A stretch of 64,000 bases of DNA from an uncultured Roseibium sp. Lineage in GTDB: Bacteria; Pseudomonadota; Alphaproteobacteria; Rhizobiales; Stappiaceae. Each line of letters opens with the position of its first letter. Positions within the stretch are counted from its first letter, which is position 1. This document shows positions 33,637 through 42,517 of this stretch, piece by piece. The notes under the pieces are model-generated. The model searched no databases, had not been told where the DNA came from, and worked only from the letters and a program-made list of their open reading frames with translations. The translations under genes and the position numbers were made by a program. Location: assembly GCF_963675985.1 (NCBI RefSeq), contig NZ_OY780957.1:1-64000 (forward strand), written 5' to 3'.

Positions 33637-35763
33637 TCAGGCCGCCGCAACCGCGGCAAGGAACCTGTCGACGGTCCGGCGCAGCTCACCGGTCCGGTCG
33701 CTGACGCTTGCGGAAGCTTCAAGAACCTTCGAGGCAGATTCGCTGGTATCGCGGACCTTGTCGGAGATATTGACCATCGTCTCCGCCACATGCATCGTGC
33801 CGGACGCGGCTTCCTGGACGTTTGAGGAAATCTCGCCGGTCGCAGCTCCCTGCTGTTCGACGGCCGATGCAATCGACGTGGTGTACGTATTCACCTCGCC
33901 CATGGTGTCGGTGATCCCCTGGATGGCGTCGACGGCTTCCCGGGTCGCATCCTGCACCTCGTTGATCTGGGAGCTGATTTCTTCCGTAGCCTTGGCCGTC
34001 TGGGTGGCCAGTTCCTTCACTTCGGACGCCACCACGGCAAAGCCCTTTCCGGCCTCGCCTGCCCGGGCCGCTTCGATCGTCGCATTGAGCGCAAGCAGGT
34101 TGGTCTGCTCTGCAATGTCGGAAATCAGTTTGACCACGTCGCCGATCCTCTGAGCCGCTTCCGCAAGACCGCCGATCTTGTCGTTGGTCTGGGCGGCATT
34201 TTCGACCGCCATTCCGACGATACCGGTGGTGCTTTCAACCTGCCGGCTGATCTCCTGAATGGAAGCCGCCAGTTCCTCCGCCGCCGACGCGACCGTCTGA
34301 ACGTTGTTGGAGGCCTGCTCGGACGCAGACGAGGCCCCGGACGCTTCGCCGGCGGTCGCATCGGCAATTTCGTTGAGGCCTTGCGCAACGTTGCGCATCT
34401 CTTCGGAGTTGGTTGAGACCGCATCCAGCATATCGGCCACTTCCGCACGGAAGCTGTCGATCAGGGACCGAACCTCGCCGGCCTGATGCTCACGCGCCTC
34501 ACTGGCCGATCGCTGATCGGCCTCCAGTTGAGCCCGTTCAATGGCGTTGTTGCGAAAGACGACGACCGTCTTCGCCATGTCGTCGATTTCATCGTTGGAT
34601 GTCTGGCTCGGCACCTCCGCATCCGTGTTACCGTCTGCAAGCTGCCTCATCGTATCGGACAGGTGTCGGATCCGGCCGCTGAGGTTTCGCGAAAAATAAA
34701 CACCAACGGCCGCGGCAATCAGGGCGCTCAGAGCCGCGATGCCCAGAATCCAGTTCCTGAGGCTGGCCAGCGGCGCCAGCACTTCCGCCACATCCTGCAC
34801 CACGACAACGGCGAAAGGCTTGTTCAGATAGTCAAACGGGATGATGGCCGCATCGACTTCGCGTCCATTGAAGTCATCGATTTCCTTGAACTCCGGCTTG
34901 CCGCCGAGCGCAGAGAGCACCTCATCCCGCTTCAGGATATCGCTCATCAACTCGGAAGCGTCGGCGGTCCGCAGGCTATCGTTCTGCACGATACCGTCAC
35001 CGTTGATGAAATAGACATCCCCGGTTTCCCCGAGACCTGCATATTTGCCCAGTGTCGCGCTGATATTGTCGGTCGGCACCTGATACACGAGAACGCCCAG
35101 CTTTTTCGAACCGATGCCGATCGGTGTCGCCATGAAACCCGCAGGTTCGCCGTTTTGCGCCTGATAGCGTTCGAGATCATAGAGAACCGCGGTGCCGGTA
35201 TCGGCGGCTACCGCGTCTTCGAAGGCTTTCGCGAGATTGGTATCCCTCCATTCCGCCGAGCGAAGGTCGGCGGCAAAATCCCCGAGCTTGTTGACCGTAT
35301 AGAGGACGTGGCCTTCAGGACTGATCAGCATCAGATCCTCGTAGCCGTTGTCGGCGATATAGCGTCGCAGAAACGGGTGAAATTTCGCGTGGGAACGATC
35401 GTAGGGCTTGCGCCCGGCCTTTACCAGCTCGGCCCGCTCGTTTTCCGGATGGGGGTTGTCCGTCACATAGGTCTTCAGGACTCGTGCAGTCGCCTCTTCA
35501 CCATATTTCGCCCAGCCAGCGTCAAAATCGGCAATGGCGGCCCGAATTGTCTGCCCTTCGGCGTTGGAGAGAATGCCCGCACGAACCGCTGCCAGTTCGT
35601 CGATCAGGGAATCCTTCCGGCTCTCAGCGACGGCCATCAAGCGTTCCTCGGCCAGAGCCTTGACGCTTTTTGCACCCGAAAGGTAGCTCGCGACGCCGAC
35701 ACCGGCCGAACATAAGAGCGCGATCCCGACAATCACCGACGGAAGTTTCGTAGATACCCTCAC
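33637..35763 (-). CDS. Methyl-accepting chemotaxis protein with large periplasmic sensor
   Basis: A 708-residue transmembrane chemoreceptor. First membrane helix about 10-29 (VIVGIALLCSAGVGVAS), a double-Cache-like periplasmic ligand domain to about residue 330 (KFHPFLRRYIADNGYEDLML, GHVLYTVNK, DVYFINGDGIVQND), second helix about 333-353 and HAMP about 355-410. The signalling domain has the conserved tip IAEQTNLLALNATIEAARAGEAGKGFAVVASEVKELATQT. The end lacks an obvious CheR-binding pentapeptide (it ends LAAVAAA). The small periplasmic sensor protein lies just upstream (60 bases) in the same direction and probably shares its transcript. Confidence 0.93.
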   Translation of the reverse strand: MRVSTKLPSVIVGIALLCSAGVGVASYLSGAKSVKALAEERLMAVAESRKDSLIDELAAVRAGILSNAEGQTIRAAIADFDAGWAKYGEEATARVLKTYVTDNPHPENERAELVKAGRKPYDRSHAKFHPFLRRYIADNGYEDLMLISPEGHVLYTVNKLGDFAADLRSAEWRDTNLAKAFEDAVAADTGTAVLYDLERYQAQNGEPAGFMATPIGIGSKKLGVLVYQVPTDNISATLGKYAGLGETGDVYFINGDGIVQNDSLRTADASELMSDILKRDEVLSALGGKPEFKEIDDFNGREVDAAIIPFDYLNKPFAVVVVQDVAEVLAPLASLRNWILGIAALSALIAAAVGVYFSRNLSGRIRHLSDTMRQLADGNTDAEVPSQTSNDEIDDMAKTVVVFRNNAIERAQLEADQRSASEAREHQAGEVRSLIDSFRAEVADMLDAVSTNSEEMRNVAQGLNEIADATAGEASGASSASEQASNNVQTVASAAEELAASIQEISRQVESTTGIVGMAVENAAQTNDKIGGLAEAAQRIGDVVKLISDIAEQTNLLALNATIEAARAGEAGKGFAVVASEVKELATQTAKATEEISSQINEVQDATREAVDAIQGITDTMGEVNTYTTSIASAVEQQGAATGEISSNVQEAASGTMHVAETMVNISDKVRDTSESASKVLEASASVSDRTGELRRTVDRFLAAVAAA

Positions 35764-35823
35764 CTCAAGCTCCCCTTGTTATTCTTTGCCGGTGAAGGGC
35801 GCCGAAGCGCCCTTCATCAAAAA

Positions 35824-36393
35824 TCAGAGTTTGTCGACGTTCACGCCGAAGGTGACTGCACCGATTGCCTCACCGGAAGCAGGGTCGGTTACAGAAACGC
35901 TGACCTGGCTTTGAAGCTGCTGGGTGCTTTCATCCTGCTCGAGGTCTCCGACATGAACCGCGCCCTTGCCCTTCAGGAAGGTTTCCTTCCACTTGGCCTC
36001 ATCGCCCTGCCAATAGTCGGAGGTCACGTCGCTCTGCCCGACATTCAGCCCCTTCGCATCCATGACGAAGATTTCGGTGAAGAGGCCATCGCTGCTGCCC
36101 TGGGCGTCGGCCAGATAGGCGGAAAGATCGTTTTCCAGGACCTTGTCGATCATCGGCTGGTCGGCGGCATCCGCCTCCGCCCGCCATTGCTTGTCGAGCT
36201 CGTCAATCTTGGCCTGGTCATAACCGGCGGTCTGTTCGTTCTGGGCCTTCACGGCGGATATGACTTCGCTGGAACTTGCGATTTCAGCGATCTTTCCCGT
36301 GGCGAGGACCGTCAGCTCATTCTGGAATTCATTGGCTGCAACCGAGCTGCAACCAATCAGGACAGCCAGAACTGCACTAGTAAGTAATCTCAT
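35824..36393 (-). CDS. Stand-alone periplasmic PDC/Cache-type sensor protein
   Basis: A 189-residue protein with a signal peptide (MRLLTSAVLAVLIGCSSVAA) that contains IGCSS, which could act as a weak lipobox. The mature part has the layout of single PDC/Cache sensor domains: a long helix (NELTVLATGKIAEIASSSEV), then IFVMDAKGLNVGQSDVTSDYWQGDEAKW, VHVGDLEQDES, QVSVSVTDPASGEAIGAVTFGVNV. It has no membrane anchor apart from the signal and no output domain. It precedes the chemoreceptor gene by 60 bases, so it may hand a ligand or signal to it. The pairing is inferred from position only. Confidence 0.8.
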   Translation of the reverse strand: MRLLTSAVLAVLIGCSSVAANEFQNELTVLATGKIAEIASSSEVISAVKAQNEQTAGYDQAKIDELDKQWRAEADAADQPMIDKVLENDLSAYLADAQGSSDGLFTEIFVMDAKGLNVGQSDVTSDYWQGDEAKWKETFLKGKGAVHVGDLEQDESTQQLQSQVSVSVTDPASGEAIGAVTFGVNVDKL

Positions 36394-36868
36394 CAGTATC
36401 TCCCATTTTTCCTCTGAGGGTGATTAAAAGATGAACAGTTTAAAAATTGTATAACTAAAAATTCACCCAGGGTTGTGTTATCATAAAATACATATGCGAT
36501 ATTTATTATTTACATGCTCTCAATTCTTACAAATAAAAACGATGACAACACCCCGGCAGACCACGGAAACGCGAGCCTTCTCTTAAAAAGAGCATTATGC
36601 CAAATACTTACCGCACAGCACCATTTTGTCGCCGCAGCGCTAAAAACCTGCCGCCGTCCCATTCCGGCTGACAGTCCCGACAGAAGGGGGCGGGCGCAGA
36701 CCCAAGCTTCCGGCTTGCCTAACAGGGGCCTTTCCGCTATAGCACCCCCGCGCCTGCACCCCTGGAGGAGGCGTTTTCGGGCCGATCCCGGTGCAAAGTG
36801 CATTGATCGTGAGATGAATGCACAGCGTGTCGCCGGCCCACATTCAAAACATCCGAAGGAGTTTTGCC
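36394..36868. other. Divergent intergenic region, AT-rich on the left
   Basis: 475 bases between the sensor/chemoreceptor operon and rplY. About 36420-36535 is strikingly A/T-rich for this genome and includes an interrupted inverted repeat (GGGTGA/TCACCC), likely the promoter/operator zone of the chemoreceptor operon. The right part carries a sigma-70-like rplY promoter and a small hairpin-capable pair (GTGCATT/AATGCAC) in the rplY leader. I see no tRNA or convincing gene. Confidence 0.5.
36715..36743 (+). promoter_or_regulatory. Sigma-70-type promoter for rplY
   Basis: TTGCCT (36715-36720), 17-base spacer, TATAGC (36738-36743), in the form common in alphaproteobacteria (CTTGNC...CTATA). Transcription would start near 36750, giving a leader of about 120 bases to the rplY start. 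Confidence 0.55.
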
Positions 36869-37495
36869 ATGGCTACCAGCTATGAGCTGAAGGCATCGGC
36901 ACGGGAACGGGTGGGCAAGGGGGCCGCTCGGACACTGCGTCGCGAAGGCCTTCTCCCCGCCGTTATCTACGGCGACAAGAAACCTGCCCTGCCGATCACC
37001 ATTCCGGTGAAGGAAACCACGCTGAACCTGCATAAAGGCGGTTTTCTGACCCACCTCGGCACCATTGATGTCGACGGCGAAAAGCATCAGGTCATTGCCA
37101 AGGACTATCAGCTGCACCCGGTTCGCGATGAACTGCTGCACGTCGATTTCCTGCGTGTTTCCAAGAATGCTGTTCTCACGATTGAAGTTCCGGTTCACTT
37201 CCTCAACGAAGAAACCTGCCCGGGCATCAAGCGCGGCGGCGTTCTCAACATCGTGCGCCACACGGTCGAGATGACCGTTCCGGCAAACGCGATCCCAGAA
37301 GCCCTCGACCTCGATCTGTCAACTGCCGATCTCGGCGACAGCCTGCACATTTCCGCGATCAAGCTGCCGGAAGGCTGCGAACCGACGATCACCGACCGCG
37401 ATTTCACCATCGCGACGATCGCCGCTCCGGCCGGCCTGAAGGAAACGGACGAAGGCGAAGAAGCAGAAGAAGGCGAAGCAGAAGGCGAAGACTAA
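36869..37495 (+). CDS. rplY: 50S ribosomal protein L25/general stress protein Ctc
   Basis: L25/Ctc binds 5S rRNA in the large subunit. The 208-residue long form has the L25 domain (LKASARERVGKGAARTLRRE, PAVIYGDKK, VIAKDYQLHPVRDELLHVDF) followed by the TL5/CTC C-terminal beta domain (VPVHFLNEETCPGIKRGG, LDLDLSTADLGDSLHIS, IATIAAP) and an acidic tail (ETDEGEEAEEG...) encoded by a run of GAAGGC/GAAGCA-like codons. The ATG at 36869 has AAGGA 8 bases upstream. pth follows in the usual order. Confidence 0.95.
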   Translation: MATSYELKASARERVGKGAARTLRREGLLPAVIYGDKKPALPITIPVKETTLNLHKGGFLTHLGTIDVDGEKHQVIAKDYQLHPVRDELLHVDFLRVSKNAVLTIEVPVHFLNEETCPGIKRGGVLNIVRHTVEMTVPANAIPEALDLDLSTADLGDSLHISAIKLPEGCEPTITDRDFTIATIAAPAGLKETDEGEEAEEGEAEGED

Positions 37496-37517
37496 GCCTC
37501 ATCGCTTTACGCATTTC

Positions 37518-37546
37518 GAAGGGGACGGTCGGCCGTCCCCTTCTTG
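37518..37546 (+). terminator. Hairpin terminator or attenuator after rplY
   Basis: Stem of 10-11 bp (37518-37528 with 37533-37543), loop TCGG, then TTG TTT. The T run is interrupted, so it may only partly stop transcription into pth. Confidence 0.6.
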
Positions 37547-37609
37547 TTTCCGGTCCCGTTCAAGGATTGAAATACCAAACTGGGATATGGAGCAACCTGG
37601 GGGCATCTC

Positions 37610-38383
37610 ATGCGGCTGATCGTTGGTCTCGGCAATCCGGGAGCAAAATACGAGCGCAACCGGCACAACATCGGCTTCATGGCCGTTGACGAGATCCATC
37701 GCTGCCATTCCTCCTTTTCGCCCTGGCGAGCCCGCTTCCAGGGCCAGGTCTCCGAAGGCCGCCTCGGATCGGAAAAGGTGCTCCTTTTAAAACCCTCTAC
37801 CTTCATGAACGACTCCGGCCGCGCTGTCGGCGAGGCCATCCGATTCTACAAGATCGAGCCGGAAGACATCGTGGTCATCTATGATGAACTCGATCTGCCG
37901 CCGGCAAAATTCCGCATGAAAACCGGCGGTGGCCACGGCGGCCACAATGGCCTGCGCTCGATTACGGCCCATATCGGCGCGGACTACCGCCGTCTGCGCC
38001 TCGGCATCGGCCACCCCGGCGACAAGAAGCTCGTTTCCAACTATGTGCTGGGCGACTTCGCCAAGGCGGACAGCGACTGGATGGAGCCCCTGCTGCGCGA
38101 GATTGCCGACAACGCGGATCTTCTTGCAGAGGGCAAGGACAGCCAGTTCGCCAACAAGCTGACACTCGCCCTCGAGCCGGAAAAAGCAAAGCGCAGCGGC
38201 GCCAAGCCGGCAGGCGGAGACAAGGGCGGGAAAACCGCCGCCACCAAGCCCACCAAGTCGCCTGGAGGCAAGGGCCAAAGCCACATCCGCCAGGCGCGGC
38301 ATGCGAAAACCCCGAATCTGCCGAAGTCCGGCCCCATGGCGGACATGCTCAAGAAACTGCTCGGCCAGTCGGACAAAAGCTGA
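37610..38383 (+). CDS. pth: Peptidyl-tRNA hydrolase
   Basis: Pth releases tRNA from peptidyl-tRNA that drops off ribosomes. Core motifs: LIVGLGNPGAKYERNRHNIGFMAVD (catalytic His in NRHNIGF), LLLKPSTFMNDSGRAV, VIYDELDLPPAKFRMKTGGGHGGHNGLRSI and LRLGIGHPG. The protein is 257 residues; after about 190 there is a Lys/Gly/Pro-rich basic extension (KPAGGDKGGKTAATKPTKS...) absent from E. coli Pth but common in Rhizobiales, with a short helix at the end (MADMLKKLLGQ). Confidence 0.95.
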   Translation: MRLIVGLGNPGAKYERNRHNIGFMAVDEIHRCHSSFSPWRARFQGQVSEGRLGSEKVLLLKPSTFMNDSGRAVGEAIRFYKIEPEDIVVIYDELDLPPAKFRMKTGGGHGGHNGLRSITAHIGADYRRLRLGIGHPGDKKLVSNYVLGDFAKADSDWMEPLLREIADNADLLAEGKDSQFANKLTLALEPEKAKRSGAKPAGGDKGGKTAATKPTKSPGGKGQSHIRQARHAKTPNLPKSGPMADMLKKLLGQSDKS

Positions 38384-38412
38384 GGACCGACACAAGTCGG
38401 GACATGCCCCCG

Positions 38413-38440
38413 TTGGCGCTTTAACTTTGCGCGCTATAAG
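38413..38440 (+). promoter_or_regulatory. Possible sigma-70-type promoter for the MscS gene
   Basis: TTGGCG (38413-38418), 16-base spacer, TATAAG (38435-38440), 65 bases before the start codon. Good match but not tested. Confidence 0.45.
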
Positions 38441-38505
38441 CTAAATTACTTAAAGTGAATTGAAACCGGCATTTCAGCCTGGCCTGAAGTTAAGAAGGAA
38501 GGCTC

Positions 38506-39315
38506 ATGGATAACATGATTTCGGAAATGGGCGCCTATACGCCCATAATACTCAATGCGGCCAAGGCGGTTGTCGTTCTGATCGTCGGCTGGATTCTCGC
38601 CGGCCTCCTCAGCGGCATGGTGCGCAAACGGGTCAATGCCAGCCCGAAGATCGACGACACGCTCGGCAACTTCGCAGCGTCGATCATCAAGTGGCTGATC
38701 CTGCTGGTCACCATCATCGCCGTCCTGCAATTGTTCGGCATCCAGGCAACCAGCCTTGTCGCGGTGCTCGGCGCCGCCACCCTGGCCATCGGCCTGGCCC
38801 TGCAGGGCACCTTGAGCGATCTCGCCGCCGGGGTCATGCTGATCCTGTTCCGGCCCTACAAGCTCGGCCAATACGTCGACATCGGCGGCACCTCCGGAAC
38901 GGTCAAGGACATCAACCTGTTCATGACCGAACTGGCCACACCGGACAACGTCCAGATCGTCCTGCCCAACGGCAAGGCCTGGGGCTCCGTTATCACGAAC
39001 TATTCCACCCACCCGACACGGCGGGTCGATTTCACCTTCGGCATCGACTACTCCGACGACATCGACAAGGCGATCGGTATCATCACGGAGCTCGCGACCG
39101 CCGACGACCGGGTGCACAAGGATCCCGAGCCCTGGGTCCGCGTGACAAACCTGGGAGACTCGTCGGTTGATCTCGGTGTCCGCCTGTGGTGCGCGGCCAG
39201 TGATTACTGGGAACTGAAGTTCGCGATGACGAAGAAGGTCAAGGAAGCTTTCGACGCGAAGGGCATCTCGATCCCCTATCCGCACTCGGTCGAGATCCAG
39301 AAAAAGACGGACTGA
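38506..39315 (+). CDS. Mechanosensitive ion channel, MscS family
   Basis: A 269-residue small-conductance mechanosensitive channel that opens under membrane tension during osmotic downshock. Three N-terminal helices include the pore-lining TM3 rich in Gly/Ala (VAVLGAATLAIGLALQGTLSDLAAG), followed by the cytoplasmic beta domain (FRPYKLGQYVDIGGTSGTVKDI, LPNGKAWGSVITNYS) and alpha/beta cage part (RRVDFTFGIDYSDDID). Length is typical for MscS itself. Single gene with a terminator just after. Confidence 0.93.
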   Translation: MDNMISEMGAYTPIILNAAKAVVVLIVGWILAGLLSGMVRKRVNASPKIDDTLGNFAASIIKWLILLVTIIAVLQLFGIQATSLVAVLGAATLAIGLALQGTLSDLAAGVMLILFRPYKLGQYVDIGGTSGTVKDINLFMTELATPDNVQIVLPNGKAWGSVITNYSTHPTRRVDFTFGIDYSDDIDKAIGIITELATADDRVHKDPEPWVRVTNLGDSSVDLGVRLWCAASDYWELKFAMTKKVKEAFDAKGISIPYPHSVEIQKKTD

Positions 39316-39340
39316 CCGGCTGTAGACACCAAACTTCCGA

Positions 39341-39364
39341 AGAGCCGCGTTTTCGCGGCTCTTT
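39341..39364 (+). terminator. Rho-independent terminator after the MscS gene
   Basis: Nine-bp stem (39341-39349 with 39354-39362), loop TTTT, followed by TT and C-rich sequence; the A/T part of the stem adds to the U tract. Confidence 0.7.
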
Positions 39365-39459
39365 CCGCGACCGCACCCCGGCCATGCCCCTTGACCTTCC
39401 CCCGGCCTTCCGGCACATAGCGGCAACGTCCAAGACATCCAAACCGAAAGCGATTATCC

Positions 39460-40560
39460 ATGGGTTTCCAGTGCGGCATCGTCGGACTGCCCAATGTCGG
39501 CAAGTCCACGCTCTTCAATGCGCTCACCAAGACCGCAGCCGCGCAGGCCGCGAACTATCCGTTCTGCACCATCGAGCCCAACACCGGTGAAGTCGCCGTT
39601 CCCGATCCGCGCCTGAACGCCATTCAGAAGATCTCCGGCTCCAAGGAGCTCATCCCGACCCGGATCACCTTCGTAGACATCGCCGGCCTCGTGCGCGGCG
39701 CCTCCAAGGGCGAAGGTCTCGGCAACCAGTTCCTCGCCAACATCCGCGAGGTCGATGCCATCGTCCACGTGCTGCGCTGCTTCGAGGATGACGACATCAC
39801 CCACGTGGAAGGCACCATTGATCCGATTGCCGATGCGGATACGGTGGAGACCGAACTGATGGTCTCCGACCTGGAAAGCCTTGAGCGCCGGATCGCGCCG
39901 TTGAAGAAAAAGGCGACCGGCGGAGACAAGGAAGCCAAGGCGGTCATTCCGATCATGGAAGCGGCTCTGGCGCTGCTCCAGGACGGCAAGCCGGTGCGTC
40001 TGCTTCAGCTCGACGACCCGGAAGAGAAGAAGATTCTCGAAGGCCTTAACCTCCTGACCTCCAAGCCCGTGCTTTTTGTCTGCAACGTCGACGAAGCATC
40101 GGCGGCCACCGGCAATTCCCTGTCGGCAAAGGTGGAGGAAATGGCCAAGGCGCAGGGCGCTGGTTCGGTCATCATCTCCGCCGCTATCGAGGCGGAAATC
40201 TCCCAGCTCGACAAGGAAGAACAGGACGAGTTCCTGGAAACCATCGGCCTGGAGGAGCCGGGCCTCGACCGGCTGATCCGCGCCGGTTACGAGCTGCTCG
40301 GCCTGATCACCTATTTCACCGCCGGCCCGAAGGAAGTCCGCGCCTGGACGATTACCGAAGGCACCAAGGCACCGGCCGCAGCAGGGGTCATTCACACCGA
40401 CTTCGAACGCGGTTTCATCCGCGCCCAGACGATCGCCTATAACGACTATATCTCGCTCGGCGGCGAAAGCGCGGCGAAAGAAGCCGGCAAGGCCCGCGAC
40501 GAAGGCAAGGAATATATCGTCAAGGACGGCGATATCCTGCTGTTCAAGTTCAACACCTGA
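39460..40560 (+). CDS. ychF: Redox-regulated ATPase YchF
   Basis: An Obg-family P-loop protein of 366 residues that hydrolyses ATP rather than GTP and binds ribosomes. G1 is GLPNVGKSTLFNALT, the switch region has NYPFCTIEPNTG, G3 is DIAGLVRGASKGEGLGNQFL, the G4 position is CNVDEASA (the altered motif that gives ATP preference), and a C-terminal TGS domain closes the protein (LITYFTAGPKEVRAWTI, GFIRAQTIAYNDYI, YIVKDGDILLFKFN). Normal length. A weak hairpin (40581-40597) without a T run follows. Confidence 0.97.
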   Translation: MGFQCGIVGLPNVGKSTLFNALTKTAAAQAANYPFCTIEPNTGEVAVPDPRLNAIQKISGSKELIPTRITFVDIAGLVRGASKGEGLGNQFLANIREVDAIVHVLRCFEDDDITHVEGTIDPIADADTVETELMVSDLESLERRIAPLKKKATGGDKEAKAVIPIMEAALALLQDGKPVRLLQLDDPEEKKILEGLNLLTSKPVLFVCNVDEASAATGNSLSAKVEEMAKAQGAGSVIISAAIEAEISQLDKEEQDEFLETIGLEEPGLDRLIRAGYELLGLITYFTAGPKEVRAWTITEGTKAPAAAGVIHTDFERGFIRAQTIAYNDYISLGGESAAKEAGKARDEGKEYIVKDGDILLFKFNT

Positions 40561-40711
40561 GCACCGACCGACTGAAGCCTCCGGACGAACCGTCCGGATC
40601 TGCAGGTGTTTGCGCTGCGCAAAGCTCTCGACCTCCGGTTCTCATCCGGACTATGGTCTCCCGGTTTTCAAGCGAAGCGCGTTCCAGCATCCGGCCCGGG
40701 AGATCCCTTTC

Positions 40712-42487
40712 GTGACACTTGACCAAGCCCTTCTGTTCACCCTGTTCGGCGTGGTCTTTGTACTCCTGATCTGGGGGCGGATCCGCTACGACCTCGTTGC
40801 CTTCGCCGCACTGGTACTGGCCACCATCCTGCATCTCGTGCCGAAGGAAGAGGTGTTTTCCGGCTTCGGCCATCCGGCGGTGATCATCATCGCGCTGGTT
40901 CTGATCGTCTCCAGGGGGCTGATGAACTCCGGCGCGATCGAACTCGTGGCAGGCAAGCTGCTGTCGAACTCGCGCGGCCTGTTCACCCATATCGGGCTGA
41001 TGTCCGTGGTCGGTGCGGGCCTGTCCGCCATCATCAACAATGTCGCGGCTCTTGCCCTTCTGATGCCGTTGGATATCGAAGCGGCCAAGAAGGCCGGCCG
41101 CGCCGTTGGCCTGTCCCTGATGCCGCTGTCCTTCGCCACCATTCTCGGCGGCATGATCACGCTCATCGGCACGCCGCCGAACATCGTGGTTGCGCAATAC
41201 CGCCAGGATGCGCTCGGCGAGCCTTTCTCCATGTTCGCTTTCGCTCCTGTGGGCCTGACTGTTGCCGTGATCGGTGTTCTCTTCGTCACCATGATCGGCT
41301 GGCGGCTCCTGCCGTCCCGTGTCACCGAAGCACCCGCATCGGAAGATCCGGAAGCCAGCCTCTACATCGCGGAATTGCGGGTTGGCGACAGCGCGAAGGA
41401 AGACAAAACCACGGTCGGTGATCTTTACCCGGTTGCGGACGAAAACGATCTCAACATCCTGGGTCTGATCCGCAACGGTCGCCGCCTGCGCGGCTTTGCC
41501 CGGCAGGAACCGATTTCACCAGGTGATTTCCTCGTGGTCGAGGGGGATCCGAAAGCCATCGAAGCCTTCATGGGAGCCGCCAAGCTCGACTTCGCCGGAT
41601 CGGAAAAATACAGCGGCGGGCTGACGGGTGGCAACCTGACCCTGAAGGAAACCATCGTTCCCGACGGCGCACGGGTCAGCGGTCGCAGCGCCTTCGATCT
41701 GAGCCTGCTGCACGGCCAGGGCGTGACCTTGCTCGGCGTGTCCCGACAGGGACGGCGCGTCCATACACGCGTCCGGCACATGACGATCCAGCCCGGTGAC
41801 GTTCTCCTGTTGCTGGGGACGGAGGAGCGCCTGAAAAACGCCGTTAACTGGCTCGGCGTGTTGCCACTCGAAGGCCGCAGCACCGGCCTGATCCAACGCA
41901 ACAAGGCCATCCTCGCCATCAGCGCTTTCGGCCTTGCGATTGCCGCCGCCGTCGCCGGTCTTGTCTATTTACCGGTCGCGCTCGCCGCCTGTACCATCGT
42001 CTACGCCCTGGCCGGACTGGTGAGCGGACGGGAAGTCTATGAGGCGGTGGAGTGGAAGGTGATCGTGCTGCTCGGCTCCCTGATCCCTTTGGGTCAGGCC
42101 TTCGAGACCTCCGGCAGCGCCCAATTGATCGCTTCGGGCATTGTCGGCGTCACAGACGGTTATCCCGCCTGGGTCGCGCTCGCAGTGCTGATGGCGGTCA
42201 CCATGACGCTCTCCGACTTTCTGAACAACGTCGCGACCTGCCTGATCGCGGCTCCGATCGGCCTCCAGATCGCTCAGACACTGGGCGTCAATCCGGACCC
42301 GTTCCTGATGGGTGTCGCCGTGGCCGGATCCTGCGCGTTCCTGACGCCGATCGGGCACAAGAACAACACCATCATCATGGGTCCCGGCGGCTACCGCTTC
42401 GGCGACTACTGGCGCCTTGGCCTGCCGCTGGAACTCATCGTGCTCGGGGTCTCGGTCCCGGCCATCCTGATCTTCTGGCCACTGTAA
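40712..42487 (+). CDS. SLC13-family permease with two RCK_C (TrkA-C) domains
   Basis: A 591-residue inner-membrane transporter of the divalent-anion:Na+ symporter group. N-terminal helices include FGHPAVIIIALVLIVSRGL and NNVAALALLMPLDIEA, with GTPPNIVVAQYR (the SNT-like substrate motif). A cytoplasmic insert of about 190 residues holds two RCK_C domains (RNGRRLRGFARQEPISPGDFLVVEG, GVSRQGRRVHTRVRHMTIQPGDVLLLLG), then the second half with NNVATCLIAAPIGLQIA and GHKNNTIIMGPGGY. The GTG at 40712 has GGGAG 9 bases upstream. Substrate could be sulfate, a dicarboxylate or a metal oxyanion. Confidence 0.9.
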   Translation: MTLDQALLFTLFGVVFVLLIWGRIRYDLVAFAALVLATILHLVPKEEVFSGFGHPAVIIIALVLIVSRGLMNSGAIELVAGKLLSNSRGLFTHIGLMSVVGAGLSAIINNVAALALLMPLDIEAAKKAGRAVGLSLMPLSFATILGGMITLIGTPPNIVVAQYRQDALGEPFSMFAFAPVGLTVAVIGVLFVTMIGWRLLPSRVTEAPASEDPEASLYIAELRVGDSAKEDKTTVGDLYPVADENDLNILGLIRNGRRLRGFARQEPISPGDFLVVEGDPKAIEAFMGAAKLDFAGSEKYSGGLTGGNLTLKETIVPDGARVSGRSAFDLSLLHGQGVTLLGVSRQGRRVHTRVRHMTIQPGDVLLLLGTEERLKNAVNWLGVLPLEGRSTGLIQRNKAILAISAFGLAIAAAVAGLVYLPVALAACTIVYALAGLVSGREVYEAVEWKVIVLLGSLIPLGQAFETSGSAQLIASGIVGVTDGYPAWVALAVLMAVTMTLSDFLNNVATCLIAAPIGLQIAQTLGVNPDPFLMGVAVAGSCAFLTPIGHKNNTIIMGPGGYRFGDYWRLGLPLELIVLGVSVPAILIFWPL

Positions 42488-42517
42488 ACGACCTCCTGAT
42501 CGGCCTGCCGGTGCTTT

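Noticed and set aside
40581..40597. Hairpin CCGGACG-AAC-CGTCCGG after ychF as terminator
   Set aside because: The stem is good but there is no T run on either side, so it is not called as a terminator.
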